Part shown: one piece after another, positions 7,402 through 16,770 of the stretch | How positions within the stretch are numbered: the stretch's first letter is position 1 | Layout: each line of letters opens with the position of its first letter | DNA from: UBA5287 sp041672395 | GTDB taxonomy: Bacteria > Bacteroidota > Bacteroidia > Bacteroidales > Dysgonomonadaceae | DNA length: 53,074 nucleotides | Direction of reading: 5' to 3' | NCBI GenBank assembly: GCA_041672395.1 | Contig: JBAYZS010000013.1 | Span: 1 to 53,074 of the forward strand | The notes under the pieces: generated by a model | The model's input: the letters and a program-made list of their open reading frames with translations, nothing else | Databases searched by the model: none | Told to the model about the DNA's origin: nothing | Translations under genes and position numbers: made by a program

Positions 7402-9927
7402 TTAATTCTTCTCTTTTTTATAGAACCAACGTTTAGTAAGTTCTGCCGATATAATATACAAGGCCACAATCAGTAGCATCCATCCGTAGAAAGCCAAAGG
7501 CAATTTTACGAAGTCAAATGCAACTCCTAATGACGTAAATGGCAATATTAAAACAACTAAGGCAACAATAATAGTGCTGATAGCCAAATATCTGCCGGGC
7601 AAACTTTTGAAGAAGGGCAATCGGGTACGTACTACCAAAACAATCATGGATGCCGAGATTACAGATTCAGTAAACCAACCGGTTTGAAACAGAGTTTCAT
7701 TTGCTTTTAAAAAATAAAGCAATACACCAAAAGTAAGAAAATCAAATATGGAACTTAAAATACCAAAGGTGATCATGAAACGTTTTATAAATCCGATGTC
7801 CCATCGATGCGGCTTGTTTATACTTATATCATCAACTCTATCAGAAGAGATAGTAGTTTCCGGAAAATCTGTCATCAAATTTGTCAATAAAATTTGTTTC
7901 GGCAATAAAGGAAGAAAAGGAAGGAAAAGCGAAGCGCCTGCCATACTAAACATATTTCCGAAATTAGCACTGGTAGCCATCAGAACATATTTCATGGTAT
8001 TGGCAAAAGTTCTTCGTCCTTCCGTAATACCTTGTAATAGTACGCGCAAATCATGATCAAATAGTACAATTTCAGCTGCCTCCTTTGCAACATCTACAGC
8101 TGTATCTACTGAAATGCCAACATCTGCAGCGTGGATCGCTGACGCATCATTTATCCCATCACCCATAAACCCTACTACATATCCCCCTTTTTTCAGTGAC
8201 TGAATAATGCGTTCTTTCTGGTTAGGTTCTACTTCTGCAAAAATATGAACAGCAGAAACTTTGTGTATCAAGGCAGAATCATTCATTTTTCCTATTTCCG
8301 GTCCTGTAAGTATGACAGGATCTGGAAGTCCTAATTGAAAGCTAAGACTTTTAGCCACTAAAGCATTATCACCGGTAATAATTTTTAAAGATACACCTAA
8401 CTCATTTAATTTCATTATGGTTTCAGTAACGCCCTCTTTAGGAGGATCAAAAAGGGTAATGAAACCAGAGAAAATCATCTCCTTTTCATCATCTCTCGTA
8501 AAATCTTTTGATGCATCGCATTTTTTCCAGGCTAAACCTAAAGTGCGGAATCCTTCTTCGCTAAGTTTTTCATATAGTTTGAGAATTTCATCTTTCTGTT
8601 CGGCAATTGGCACAATTTTACTATCATCAGTTTCAACAAATGTACAAACCTCAATAACTTGATTAATGGCTCCTTTTGTAATAGCAATATTTTCAGAATT
8701 ATTATAAACCTGAATACTTAATCTTTTTCGAATAAAATCATAGGGAACTTCACTTTGTACAGTGTAATCCATAATTCCATCTGGTTTGAAAGCTATAATA
8801 GCCTCATCTATCGGGTTTTTAAAACCAAGTTGAAGCGATGCGTTTAGCCAAGCAAAATGCAATACTCGTTCAGAAGTTTTACCGGATACAGATAGCGTAT
8901 TTTTAACCATAACTTTACCGGATGTAATGGTTCCTGTTTTATCAGAACAAAGGATATTCATACTCCCGAAGTTTTCAATAGCTGAAAGTCGCTTTACTAT
9001 TACTTTCTTTTTGGCCATGTTGCGTGCTCCGGCAGCCAAGTTCACCGCAATAATAGCGGGCAACAATTGTGGAGTAAGTCCAACAGCTAATGCCAGAGAA
9101 AAAAGAAAAGAATCAATGATTGGTTTATGTTGGAAAACATTAATAGCAAAAATCAATACCACCAATATCATTGTAATTTCCATAAGCAAATAGCCAAATT
9201 GGCGGATTCCTCTTTCAAAATCGGTTTCGGGTGATTTAAGACGTAGTCTGTCCGATATTTTACCAAATTCAGTTTGCCTTGCTGTTCCTGTCACCATTGC
9301 TTTGGCTTTTCCGGAAATTACATGAGATCCCATTAATAGTGAATTAGTTCTATTAGCCAGAGGGGTTTCAAAAGGCAGTTTTCCTGCGTTTTTTTCAACT
9401 GGATAAGATTCTCCGGTAAATGCAGCTTCATCTACAAACAATTCTTTCGAATCAATTATAAGGCTGTCACCTGAAATTATATCACCGGCTGCAAGCAATA
9501 TAATATCACCGGGTACAATATTTTCTGTAGGTAAATCTATTTCCTTTCCATCACGAATTGCCCGACATTTAATTTGCACTATTTTAAGCAGTTGCTCAAC
9601 AGCATTTGCTGTACCTCTCTCCTGCCAGAAACCAAGTACGCCACTTATTAGAATAATTATGAGTATAATTGTTGCATCCGTAGTATCCTTTAGAACAAAA
9701 GATAGGATTGCAGCGATTATTAACAACAGTGTAATAGGGCTTCTGAATTGTGCAAGAAAAAGCAAAAAAGCAGAATTAGTTGATTTTCCCTTAAGACTAT
9801 TGTAACCAAACTCAACAAGACGTTTGCTTGCCTCATCGGAGTCTAATCCTTCAGACTTCGTTTTGTATTGTTTTAAAGCTTCGGCAATAGTCAAATTCCA
9901 GTATGATGGTTTAAGTTTATTTTCCAT
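7402..9927 (-). CDS. mgtA: Magnesium-translocating P-type ATPase (MgtA/MgtB type)
   Basis: 841 residues, slightly shorter than enterobacterial MgtA (about 900). Imports Mg2+ across the inner membrane at the expense of ATP. Landmarks in order: N-terminal cation-ATPase domain, TGES at 171-174, PxxLP in TM4 (PQLLP 286-290), phosphorylated D329 in CSDKTGT, KGA at 418-420, TGDN at 518-521, MGDGINDA at 588-595, then six C-terminal membrane segments including NFGNMFSMAGASLFLPFLP, characteristic of the type IIIB Mg2+ subgroup. It begins 30 bases after the AhpD-like gene with no room for a long regulatory leader, so it is probably cotranscribed with the two upstream redox genes. Confidence 0.92.
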   Translation of the reverse strand: MENKLKPSYWNLTIAEALKQYKTKSEGLDSDEASKRLVEFGYNSLKGKSTNSAFLLFLAQFRSPITLLLIIAAILSFVLKDTTDATIILIIILISGVLGFWQERGTANAVEQLLKIVQIKCRAIRDGKEIDLPTENIVPGDIILLAAGDIISGDSLIIDSKELFVDEAAFTGESYPVEKNAGKLPFETPLANRTNSLLMGSHVISGKAKAMVTGTARQTEFGKISDRLRLKSPETDFERGIRQFGYLLMEITMILVVLIFAINVFQHKPIIDSFLFSLALAVGLTPQLLPAIIAVNLAAGARNMAKKKVIVKRLSAIENFGSMNILCSDKTGTITSGKVMVKNTLSVSGKTSERVLHFAWLNASLQLGFKNPIDEAIIAFKPDGIMDYTVQSEVPYDFIRKRLSIQVYNNSENIAITKGAINQVIEVCTFVETDDSKIVPIAEQKDEILKLYEKLSEEGFRTLGLAWKKCDASKDFTRDDEKEMIFSGFITLFDPPKEGVTETIMKLNELGVSLKIITGDNALVAKSLSFQLGLPDPVILTGPEIGKMNDSALIHKVSAVHIFAEVEPNQKERIIQSLKKGGYVVGFMGDGINDASAIHAADVGISVDTAVDVAKEAAEIVLFDHDLRVLLQGITEGRRTFANTMKYVLMATSANFGNMFSMAGASLFLPFLPLLPKQILLTNLMTDFPETTISSDRVDDISINKPHRWDIGFIKRFMITFGILSSIFDFLTFGVLLYFLKANETLFQTGWFTESVISASMIVLVVRTRLPFFKSLPGRYLAISTIIVALVVLILPFTSLGVAFDFVKLPLAFYGWMLLIVALYIISAELTKRWFYKKEKN

Positions 9928-9957
9928 TTTACTGCCAATTTGTAGTAAGATTTAAAT

Positions 9958-10536
9958 CTACTCTGGAAGCAGATCAGTTAGCTGCTGTTCCAACTCGTTG
10001 TAAACTGCATCTGGTTCAGCTCCCAGCGCATCAAAGGTTTTGCTGGCAAAGCTGCGCATTGTTGCTGTCAGTGTAATGTCAAAAATTTCAATGTCTTCTA
10101 AATCAAGCCCACGTAATGTATCAACATCTATCTGCGTTATTTCATTCGCGTTTCGTATTATCTTTTGAGCGAATTCCATCATTGCAACTTCAGTGTTATC
10201 CAGCCCTGCGTCTTTAAAATTTGTGAGGATCAAACGTAGCTGATTCACGCTAATCCCATTCTTGGTCAAGATAGTGCCGTGAGCGAGAATACAGTATCTG
10301 CATTTCAATGCCATTGCAGCAGCCAATGTTACCAATTCATAGCGCCTCAATCGCAGGTTTTTACGAATGCTACCCTGAAAGGCACGCCACGTTTCCAATA
10401 CCTCAGGACGTAGACTGAAAACCTTGGCATGATTAGGCACGTACCCCATACTCTTACGGTCTCCTTCGTAAATCTCACGAAGTTTGCCCTCAGCCTCCAA
10501 CTCCGATACGGTTTGAATAAACATGATTTTTTCCAT
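9958..10536 (-). CDS. Carboxymuconolactone decarboxylase / AhpD-like peroxidase-related protein
   Basis: 192 residues, all-helical CMD family. The active-site pattern CRYCILAH gives C79, C82 and H86, the CxxCxxxH motif of AhpD-type proteins that reduce peroxides or shuttle thiol electrons. A second start at M5 (MFIQTVSEL) is possible. It lies 43 bases after the CrtI-like oxidoreductase and 30 before mgtA, all on the minus strand, suggesting one operon. Thiol-peroxidase-like activity is inferred from the motif; the true substrate is not known. Confidence 0.86.
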   Translation of the reverse strand: MEKIMFIQTVSELEAEGKLREIYEGDRKSMGYVPNHAKVFSLRPEVLETWRAFQGSIRKNLRLRRYELVTLAAAMALKCRYCILAHGTILTKNGISVNQLRLILTNFKDAGLDNTEVAMMEFAQKIIRNANEITQIDVDTLRGLDLEDIEIFDITLTATMRSFASKTFDALGAEPDAVYNELEQQLTDLLPE

Positions 10537-10579
10537 ATTAATTTGATTTTAAAACCGTGATGACACAAAAGCAAAACAA

Positions 10580-12067
10580 TTATTTGTCTGTAACAAATTT
10601 CTGCTTTTCCTTTTTACAAATCAACTGAATAACCCATTTGCCAGACTGAGCTGATGGTGGAAGACCTCCACCCGGATAAAGCCATTGCCCTGCCATATAA
10701 AAGTTCTTAAGCTTGGGAAGTTGCATCTTCAATGATTTCATCATGTTATGTTTCGATGGCATAAACCCTTCGTAAGCACCATCCTTTACACCGGTGTACT
10801 TCACATCTGTTTTAGGAGTTGCCACATCGGTTACTTCAATGAATTCAGGAATACCGGGATATTCTTTTTCAAGAAATGCAGTTGCATCTTTTGCAATTTG
10901 AAGTTTCTCGGCTTGATATGTTGATTCATCCATCTTTTCCCATAGTTCCCAGGGACTCTCAAATCGAAGGGCAATAGTCGTTTTACCTTCGGGTGCCATA
11001 GTTGGGTCAAACCAATAATTCATAATCGAATAGCCTTTCTCTAATTTTGTTTTGCCAATCCACTTATCGTTGGATATATGAGTTACATTGGGCGTCTCAG
11101 ATGGTATTGATTTGTTTATTCCGAATGAAACCTGAACAATAGGCGTAAATAGTTCCCAGTTTTTATAAGCAAAATCAATTTCTTTCGACACATATTTTGC
11201 ATCTAACATCTTAAATATCGTTGAATACCCATCGGCAGCACTTATCACATAATCAGCCTCAATTTTTGTTCCATCACTTAATAAAACACCTTTTGCAACA
11301 TTATTCTCAACAATTAATTTCTCTACTTTCTTTTTATACAATAGCCTACCGCCAAGTTTCTCGAATTTCTGCACCATTCGCTGTGCCATAGGATAAGAAC
11401 CTCCTTTAATATATCCTGCATTTTTCTGATGAAACCAGCCAAGCATAAATATAATAGCCAAGGCCGAGAAATCTCTGTCACCATACATGGCAAAAAAGAT
11501 GTTTTTAATCTTGTTGCTTTTAAAATTTAGTTTTTCAAAATACTCTCCACAAGTCATTCTTCCATACTTTCGCACCACATTTAACAGTGGAAGCATTTTA
11601 GGAAGCATTTTAATATTATCAAATGGATTTCGCAATTCAGGTGCTAATGCAAATGGCTCCATAAGAGTGCTTTTGCGCATATCAGCGCACATCTTTTTAA
11701 TTGATGTTTTATCTTCGGGAGCCATTTCTATCAAGTATTTTTCCCATTGATCAATATTGGAATAAATGATAAATTCATTTCCTTGTTCATCCAAAATCAG
11801 CGAATGTATCTCGTGGTCAATTATTTCAGTATCGTCATTTATAACATTTGTTTCTTTCCATATTTCATTAAAAGCTCCATGAGATGTTCCTACAAGCCAA
11901 TGCAGACAATAATCAAATCGATATCCTTTCCTGTCCCATGCTGTACATTGTCCACCTGCTACTGTGTGCATTTCAATTATTTCAGTATCAAATCCATTCA
12001 TTAAAGAGTATATTCCTGCGGATAAACCTGCCACACCACCACCAACTATAACAACTTTTTTACTCAT
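10580..12067 (-). CDS. FAD/NAD(P)-dependent oxidoreductase, phytoene desaturase/isomerase-like
   Basis: 495 residues. N-terminal Rossmann dinucleotide fold with GGGVAGLSAG (residues 9-18), followed by the acidic ribose-binding residue region ending GGQCTAWDRKGYRFD, typical of the CrtI/CrtISO/retinol saturase superfamily. The C-terminal FAD segment reads FYMAGQWLYPGGGLPPSAQSG. No phytoene synthase or other carotenoid gene is nearby, so it should not be called a carotenoid enzyme; many Bacteroidetes and Firmicutes homologues act on unknown substrates. It is the first gene of the minus-strand set leading to the AhpD-like and mgtA-like genes. Confidence 0.85.
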   Translation of the reverse strand: MSKKVVIVGGGVAGLSAGIYSLMNGFDTEIIEMHTVAGGQCTAWDRKGYRFDYCLHWLVGTSHGAFNEIWKETNVINDDTEIIDHEIHSLILDEQGNEFIIYSNIDQWEKYLIEMAPEDKTSIKKMCADMRKSTLMEPFALAPELRNPFDNIKMLPKMLPLLNVVRKYGRMTCGEYFEKLNFKSNKIKNIFFAMYGDRDFSALAIIFMLGWFHQKNAGYIKGGSYPMAQRMVQKFEKLGGRLLYKKKVEKLIVENNVAKGVLLSDGTKIEADYVISAADGYSTIFKMLDAKYVSKEIDFAYKNWELFTPIVQVSFGINKSIPSETPNVTHISNDKWIGKTKLEKGYSIMNYWFDPTMAPEGKTTIALRFESPWELWEKMDESTYQAEKLQIAKDATAFLEKEYPGIPEFIEVTDVATPKTDVKYTGVKDGAYEGFMPSKHNMMKSLKMQLPKLKNFYMAGQWLYPGGGLPPSAQSGKWVIQLICKKEKQKFVTDK

Positions 12068-12135
12068 TCTGAAATATGTTAATTTGTTTTGTATTATTGT
12101 TCGACTCCTTTTCCTAGTGTTCAGTTACGTTATTC

Positions 12136-12912
12136 TTATTTTTTATTTTTCCTCTTGTAAAACTTATATCCCCATCTAATCAATAAGACCGCAACTATCA
12201 CAACCCATAAATAAGTTAAAAGTATAATCAAATGTAAAAACACTTGCCATCCTTCTTTTATAGCGTCCCAAAAATCACCAAAAAATCGTTCTGAATATTT
12301 TGTGTTTTCATAAAACGAAATCCTGACAGTGCTATAATTTACTTGATCTGTCAAGTATTTCAATCGTCCTTCAATAGATTCAATATCAGCTCTTAAATCG
12401 GTCAATTGTTTTTGAACATCCAATGTCTCTGAAAGAGTTTTCGATTGTTTTAATAAGTCAGTTAATTTTTGCTCAAATTCCTTTTTAATCTTAATCCTTG
12501 CTTTTATATCAATAAATTCCTCTGTAACCTCTTTGATTTGCGTCGACTTATTATCAAGTTCCTTAATATTAACATTGGTAAGAATAAAGTTCAGAAGACT
12601 GTCAAATCTCTCAACGGGAACTCTAATTGTCAAGTCAAAACCAGTCCTGTTATTGGAGTTGAAAGTGTTCTCCTCCGAAATGTATGCTCCAAATTCTTTT
12701 AGTGAATTGTTAATTTGAGAATAGGTCTTCTTATTGTCTTTTGTTCTAAATTTTAGATTTGCTTCTTTAATCAATTTTTGTAAATTCTCATCAAACTTTT
12801 CAGTTGTAGACTCATTGGATCTTAATTCATTAGAAACAGTCGATTTATTTGTGGATTTTTCACAACCAATCAACAGGGTTGCAAAAATTAATAACAATAA
12901 TAATCTTTTCAT
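12136..12912 (-). CDS. DUF4349 lipoprotein with coiled coil and C-terminal membrane anchor
   Basis: 258 residues from ATG 12912 (MKRLLLLLIF), chosen because it gives a canonical lipoprotein signal peptide with lipobox LIGC; an ATG 12 bases upstream is equally readable. Region about 50-210 matches DUF4349: NRTGFDLTIRVPVERFDSLL, a heptad-rich coiled coil (EFEQKLTDLLKQSKTLSE onwards), then QVNYSTVRISFYE. A strong membrane helix near the C-terminus (LIILLTYLWVVIVAVLLI) is followed by KFYKRKNKK. Probably an envelope protein anchored at both ends. Function unknown. It lies 56 bases downstream of kup's 3' intergenic region end on the same strand, but separated from kup by 226 bases, so may have its own promoter. 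Confidence 0.83.
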   Translation of the reverse strand: MKRLLLLLIFATLLIGCEKSTNKSTVSNELRSNESTTEKFDENLQKLIKEANLKFRTKDNKKTYSQINNSLKEFGAYISEENTFNSNNRTGFDLTIRVPVERFDSLLNFILTNVNIKELDNKSTQIKEVTEEFIDIKARIKIKKEFEQKLTDLLKQSKTLSETLDVQKQLTDLRADIESIEGRLKYLTDQVNYSTVRISFYENTKYSERFFGDFWDAIKEGWQVFLHLIILLTYLWVVIVAVLLIRWGYKFYKRKNKK

Positions 12913-13138
12913 ATGGTTAATCATTTGATTTATTGTCTTTTATAATGAAGCCTTTCACTTGTATATGCTACTCTGTTTTCCATATACATCGCATTTTCTC
13001 TTTTTCCTCGTCTTTCTAATGTGTTTATTATTAAGACTGTATAAAGGTAATACGTTTTATTGTATTAATATCTTGTTTCCTAAAATTTGTTCTTTTTCCC
13101 CATTCTCAAATTAGTTCAAAAGGTAATATAATTTAGTC

Positions 13139-15082
13139 TTAATATTTCTGGATACGTTTGGTGGTATGATGTGGAATCAGTATCGGTATTTTTTCCTCAA
13201 AAACCGAGCTGGTATCCAAACCCAATGCTTGGACATCATTATTACTTATGTTTCGAATAATATTGTGCAGGGTCATGATGAAACCTTCACCTGCTGGAAG
13301 TTTATAATCCACTGTTAATACACGGTCAAGGTTTACAAATAGAAAATTAGAGTTGATGTCATATTTACGCAATGACTCAAACGGACTTTGGAGACTGAAA
13401 TCTCCCTGAGCCACCATATCTTCAATCACTTGCCGAAAATATAGGTTGATCTTACGTTCTATCTTGAAGCCCAATTTGAAATCAATTTTTATCAACGTGC
13501 CTGGAATAATTTGGTGAACTTGGTATTTAAAAGTCTTCGGTCTTTCATCGTCAATAATGTGAAGTAAAAAATATGTATTTGCCCTTTTCGGATGTTTCTG
13601 AAAGATGGAATACATAATCTTAGATTCAACCTGCATGGGTTCTGCAGCCTTGCTTATGTAAACCAGATTAGCACTTAAGTATGGAATGCTCCCGTCGTTC
13701 TTCAGGTCATTAAACTGATTGATGTAATTTTCAAGATTAGTAAATGATATGTACCGATTTTTGATTTTTCGACCATAATACCAACCATACATTATGGTCA
13801 CGAAAAATAAGCCCAATAGGATGGTAAACCAACCTCCGTGCATGAATTTATTTAGATTGGCCATAAGGAAAACACCTTCAATACCGAGGTATGTACAGAT
13901 AAACAAAATCCTAAAAATGTTTTTAAAACCCGACGATGGAAGCCACTGAGATAGCAACAAGGTGGTCATAATCATCGTAATGGTTATAGAAAGTCCATAG
14001 GCTGCTTCCATCCTGGACGAACTTCCAAAAAATATCACGACAAAAGAACAAGCAATCCAAAGAAAAAAGTTCACCAAAGGAATATACACTTGACCCTTTA
14101 TTTCTGAAGGGTATGAAATCTTAAAATGTGGCCAAAAGTTTAGAGAGATAGCTTCACTTACCAAAGTAAATGAACCACTGATTAACGCTTGACTTGCAAT
14201 AACTGCGGCCGCAGTGGCTATAACGATACCAGGCATCAAGAACCAGTTGGGCATGATAGCGTAGAATGGATTGACATTTCTAGCAATATCAGGGTGATTC
14301 AGCGCCCAAGCTCCCTGACCAAAATATGTCAGGATAAGCATGGTTTTGACAAAAATCCAGGATATGCGTATATTTTTAATTCCGCAATGACCCATATCCG
14401 AATAAAGTGCTTCGGCTCCTGTTGTGGCTAAAAAAACGGCACCTAGTAACAAAATCCCACTCGGGTATTCTATCAGTAGTTTTATGGCATACATTGGATT
14501 GATGGCCAACAGCACGCGGGGCATGGTTACAATCTGCGAAATGCCCAATACGCCTAGCATCACGAACCAAATTAGCATGATAGGTCCAAAAAACTTCCCT
14601 ATAACATTGGTTCCGAAACGTTGAATGGAGAAAAGAAAAGCTAAAATTATCAATACCATTGGAATCACCGGTACGTTAGGATCAATGATTCTCAACCCTT
14701 CTATTGCTGATGTTACAGTAATAGCAGGAGTGATCACGCCGTCAGCCAGTAAAGTGCTTCCACCAATCATGGTCAAGATAATGATAATAGTCGATTTTTT
14801 CTTTAAAAGGGCAAAAAGGGCAAATATACCACCTTCACCGTGGTTGTCAGCACGTAAAGTTATAATCACATACTTAACGGTAGTCTGAAGAGTAAGCGTC
14901 CAAAATATGCATGAAATTCCCCCAAGTACCAGCAAATCATTAATTACTTTACCTCCGGCAAGAATTGCTTTCATTACATACAAAGGACTAGTGCCGATGT
15001 CGCCGTAAACAATACCAAGTGTAACGATAAGCCCGGAAATGGTGATTTTTTGAATAGTGGAACTCTGAACGGAATTACTCAT
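13139..15082 (-). CDS. kup: KUP/HAK/KT family potassium uptake permease
   Basis: 647 residues, normal for Kup. Proton-coupled K+ uptake across the inner membrane. The first helix carries the family signature GIVYGDIGTSPLYV (residues 22-35); about twelve membrane helices extend to residue 430, and the remaining 200 residues form the cytoplasmic C-terminal domain. The gene has a perfect -7 element (TACATTTG) 46 bases upstream. Flanks: DUF4349 downstream and the NTF2-like cassette upstream, both on the same strand. Identification is secure. Confidence 0.95.
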   Translation of the reverse strand: MSNSVQSSTIQKITISGLIVTLGIVYGDIGTSPLYVMKAILAGGKVINDLLVLGGISCIFWTLTLQTTVKYVIITLRADNHGEGGIFALFALLKKKSTIIIILTMIGGSTLLADGVITPAITVTSAIEGLRIIDPNVPVIPMVLIILAFLFSIQRFGTNVIGKFFGPIMLIWFVMLGVLGISQIVTMPRVLLAINPMYAIKLLIEYPSGILLLGAVFLATTGAEALYSDMGHCGIKNIRISWIFVKTMLILTYFGQGAWALNHPDIARNVNPFYAIMPNWFLMPGIVIATAAAVIASQALISGSFTLVSEAISLNFWPHFKISYPSEIKGQVYIPLVNFFLWIACSFVVIFFGSSSRMEAAYGLSITITMIMTTLLLSQWLPSSGFKNIFRILFICTYLGIEGVFLMANLNKFMHGGWFTILLGLFFVTIMYGWYYGRKIKNRYISFTNLENYINQFNDLKNDGSIPYLSANLVYISKAAEPMQVESKIMYSIFQKHPKRANTYFLLHIIDDERPKTFKYQVHQIIPGTLIKIDFKLGFKIERKINLYFRQVIEDMVAQGDFSLQSPFESLRKYDINSNFLFVNLDRVLTVDYKLPAGEGFIMTLHNIIRNISNNDVQALGLDTSSVFEEKIPILIPHHTTKRIQKY

Positions 15083-15127
15083 TTAATAACCTTTTTTTCG
15101 AAAATAATGAGATAACAAAAAAACTTA

Positions 15128-15135
15128 CAAATGTA
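15128..15135 (-). promoter_or_regulatory. kup promoter -7 element
   Basis: Read on the minus strand this is TACATTTG, an exact TAnnTTTG match, giving a transcript start near 15121 and a leader of about 38 bases before kup. No clear TTTG -33 element is visible. Confidence 0.5.
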
Positions 15136-15186
15136 ATACAATAAAGATAAATGTGTGTTTTTTTTTAATTCAATATCAATCCCCCA

Positions 15187-15220
15187 AATCCTCCAATCAT
15201 ACGCAGAGGATCGGAGGATT
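15187..15220 (-). other. Hairpin between NTF2-like copy A and kup
   Basis: An 8-bp inverted repeat (AATCCTCC 15187-15194 with GGAGGATT 15213-15220, 18-base loop) lies just after the stop of the NTF2-like gene. It lacks a U-tract on the minus strand, so it is a weak terminator at best. It includes a C-rich tract (AATCCTCCAATC) that resembles the tract at 19934-20000 at the other end of the cassette. Confidence 0.4.
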
Positions 15221-15227
15221 AGAATAA

Positions 15228-16121
15228 TTATTTTTTATTCATCGTAACAATCCAGTATTTTCCATCATCTGTTTGAGTACAAGTAGCTCCCATGTAATCT
15301 GCAATTTCTGACCAAATATTTCCACAGTAATTTGAAAGATCTTCTTTTGTGAAATTCCATTTTTCTCCAATAGCTGGCGAACTGAACTTTACTTTAAAAC
15401 TTGATTCATTTCTTTCCAACACCTCAACATATTTCGACAAGATTTCACAATTCCAGATAAAGCCATTAAATAATCCATCAAATCCTTCGGATTTATCCCA
15501 TACATTTGCATACATCTTACCCAACATTTTACCGTATTCTGAAGGAGATGTTCCGTTATTCTTGAAATATTCAATGTCACGATACATGGCATACCATCTC
15601 TGATTAATTGCTACATCCAGTTTAGCTATAGCTGACATATTACTTATTTGATACTTCTTATCAATATTATCACTAAAGACGAGTGGAAAATTCCAATTGC
15701 CGATTTCCTTTTTAATTTTCCAGATATCTTCTTTTCGTTCCAAAAGAAAAAACTCAATATTATCTTTAACCTCGATATTTCCTGACCGATTTTTCGTTGA
15801 TATGTAACTTGTTGAAACCATCGCAGAGTTAGGTCCCGTAATGTCAGTTAGCATCCACTTCACATCAATTTTCAAACTGATAAGTTCTGGTTTATTCTTA
15901 TCCATATAAGGCTTCATTGCCTCGAGCTTAGGTATAATCTTACCATTGGGCCAAATTATCTGAGCATCATCTGCATACATATCTGGAATTTTATCCCATT
16001 TTAAATCTTCAAATAATTTGAAGTATCCGGTTACAAAATCTTCGGCAGATTTCTTCATATTTTCCTGACTAAACAAAAAAGTCGGAAACATTATTAATAA
16101 CAAAAATATTTTTTTCATCAT
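15228..16121 (-). CDS. Secreted NTF2/SnoaL-like protein, copy A
   Basis: 297 residues with a signal peptide (KKIFLLLIMFPTFLFSQ) and no lipobox, so probably periplasmic or secreted. Residues about 20-150 look like a SnoaL/DUF4440-type NTF2 domain: SAEDFVTGYFKLFEDLKWDKIP, MYADDAQIIWPNGK, DVKWMLTDITGPNSA, ending KIKKEIGNWNFPL. The second half (about 155-297) is shared with copies B and C (SPSEYGKMLG, YVEVLERNESSFKVKF, WSEIADYMGATC, DDGKYWIVT) and I do not recognise it as a known domain. Unlike copies B and C it ends in TAA and has no overlapping partner gene downstream. Its upstream region contains a leader duplicated before copy C. Ligand or reaction unknown. Confidence 0.8.
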   Translation of the reverse strand: MMKKIFLLLIMFPTFLFSQENMKKSAEDFVTGYFKLFEDLKWDKIPDMYADDAQIIWPNGKIIPKLEAMKPYMDKNKPELISLKIDVKWMLTDITGPNSAMVSTSYISTKNRSGNIEVKDNIEFFLLERKEDIWKIKKEIGNWNFPLVFSDNIDKKYQISNMSAIAKLDVAINQRWYAMYRDIEYFKNNGTSPSEYGKMLGKMYANVWDKSEGFDGLFNGFIWNCEILSKYVEVLERNESSFKVKFSSPAIGEKWNFTKEDLSNYCGNIWSEIADYMGATCTQTDDGKYWIVTMNKK

Positions 16122-16285
16122 GAACGTGCATTTAATAAAAATATAACTGCTGCTCCCGATTGAGGAGCTTTACAAATCTTTTATAGATACAAATGAAAAC
16201 CACAGAGGAAATGGAGTGGTTTTGAATGACATGACCGAAGTCTGTGTGTGTGGTTAAAAGTACGGACGTTCTATTTATTGATAAA

Positions 16286-16394
16286 CGTTGCCGTAAAAAG
16301 AACCGGCGGTTTCATATTTATTCTTACAATTAGAAATTCATCCAAAACATTATAACAATTAATGAAATAATTGGTTTTCAATAAAATAGAAAAA
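16286..16394 (-). repeat. Duplicated leader segment, copy 1 (upstream of NTF2-like copy A)
   Basis: About 109 bases closely resembling 19825-19933. Shared blocks include TTGnCGTAAAAAG, TTCTTnCAATTA, TATAACAATTAA and an almost identical AAATAATTGGTTTTCAATAAAATAGAAAAA. It sits before the start of copy A as its twin does before copy C, so the duplication included the upstream control region. A further 160 bases absent from copy 2 separate it from the start codon. Confidence 0.75.
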
Positions 16395-16404
16395 ATGCCT
16401 GTTG

Positions 16405-16770
16405 TCAGAGCAAGTCTGAACTATACGGTTTTTTTCTGTTAAATGCCCAAAGCACAATAAATAATATGGCAGTAATTGGAACTACAAAAAGTAAGGAGGG
16501 ATGTATTACATTAGGATTTATAAAAACTAACACAACAAAAGCAGCCAGTCCAATAATGCCTCCAATTAATTCCCATTTCCATGCAAGTCCAAGCCCTATA
16601 AGACCAAATCCCATCGCAGACAATTGTAAAATAGCGTTGCTAGATATAGGTTTTCCGGGATTTTCACCAAAAAATGCTTCGCCGATAAACATAAATAAAA
16701 AAAATACGATAATAAGTCCGCTTAGCACCCGTAATATCCAACGAAAAATCTTGATAAATAAAGGTTTCAT
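16405..16770 (-). CDS. Small four-helix membrane protein
   Basis: 121 residues with four predicted membrane helices (VLSGLIIVFFLFMFIGEAFF; LSAMGFGLIGLGLAW; GGIIGLAAFVVLVFI; LFVVPITAILFIVLWAF) and short polar loops; it begins MKPLFIKIFRWILR. Small uncharacterised proteins of this shape are common in Bacteroidetes. Its ATG overlaps the TGA of NTF2-like copy B (ATGA at 16767-16770), implying translational coupling and perhaps physical association with it. No function can be assigned from sequence. Confidence 0.75.
   Translation of the reverse strand: MKPLFIKIFRWILRVLSGLIIVFFLFMFIGEAFFGENPGKPISSNAILQLSAMGFGLIGLGLAWKWELIGGIIGLAAFVVLVFINPNVIHPSLLFVVPITAILFIVLWAFNRKKPYSSDLL

Noticed and set aside
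10580..12067. Carotenoid biosynthesis gene cluster
   Set aside because: Only one CrtI-like protein is present; no crtB, crtE or crtY-like gene is nearby.
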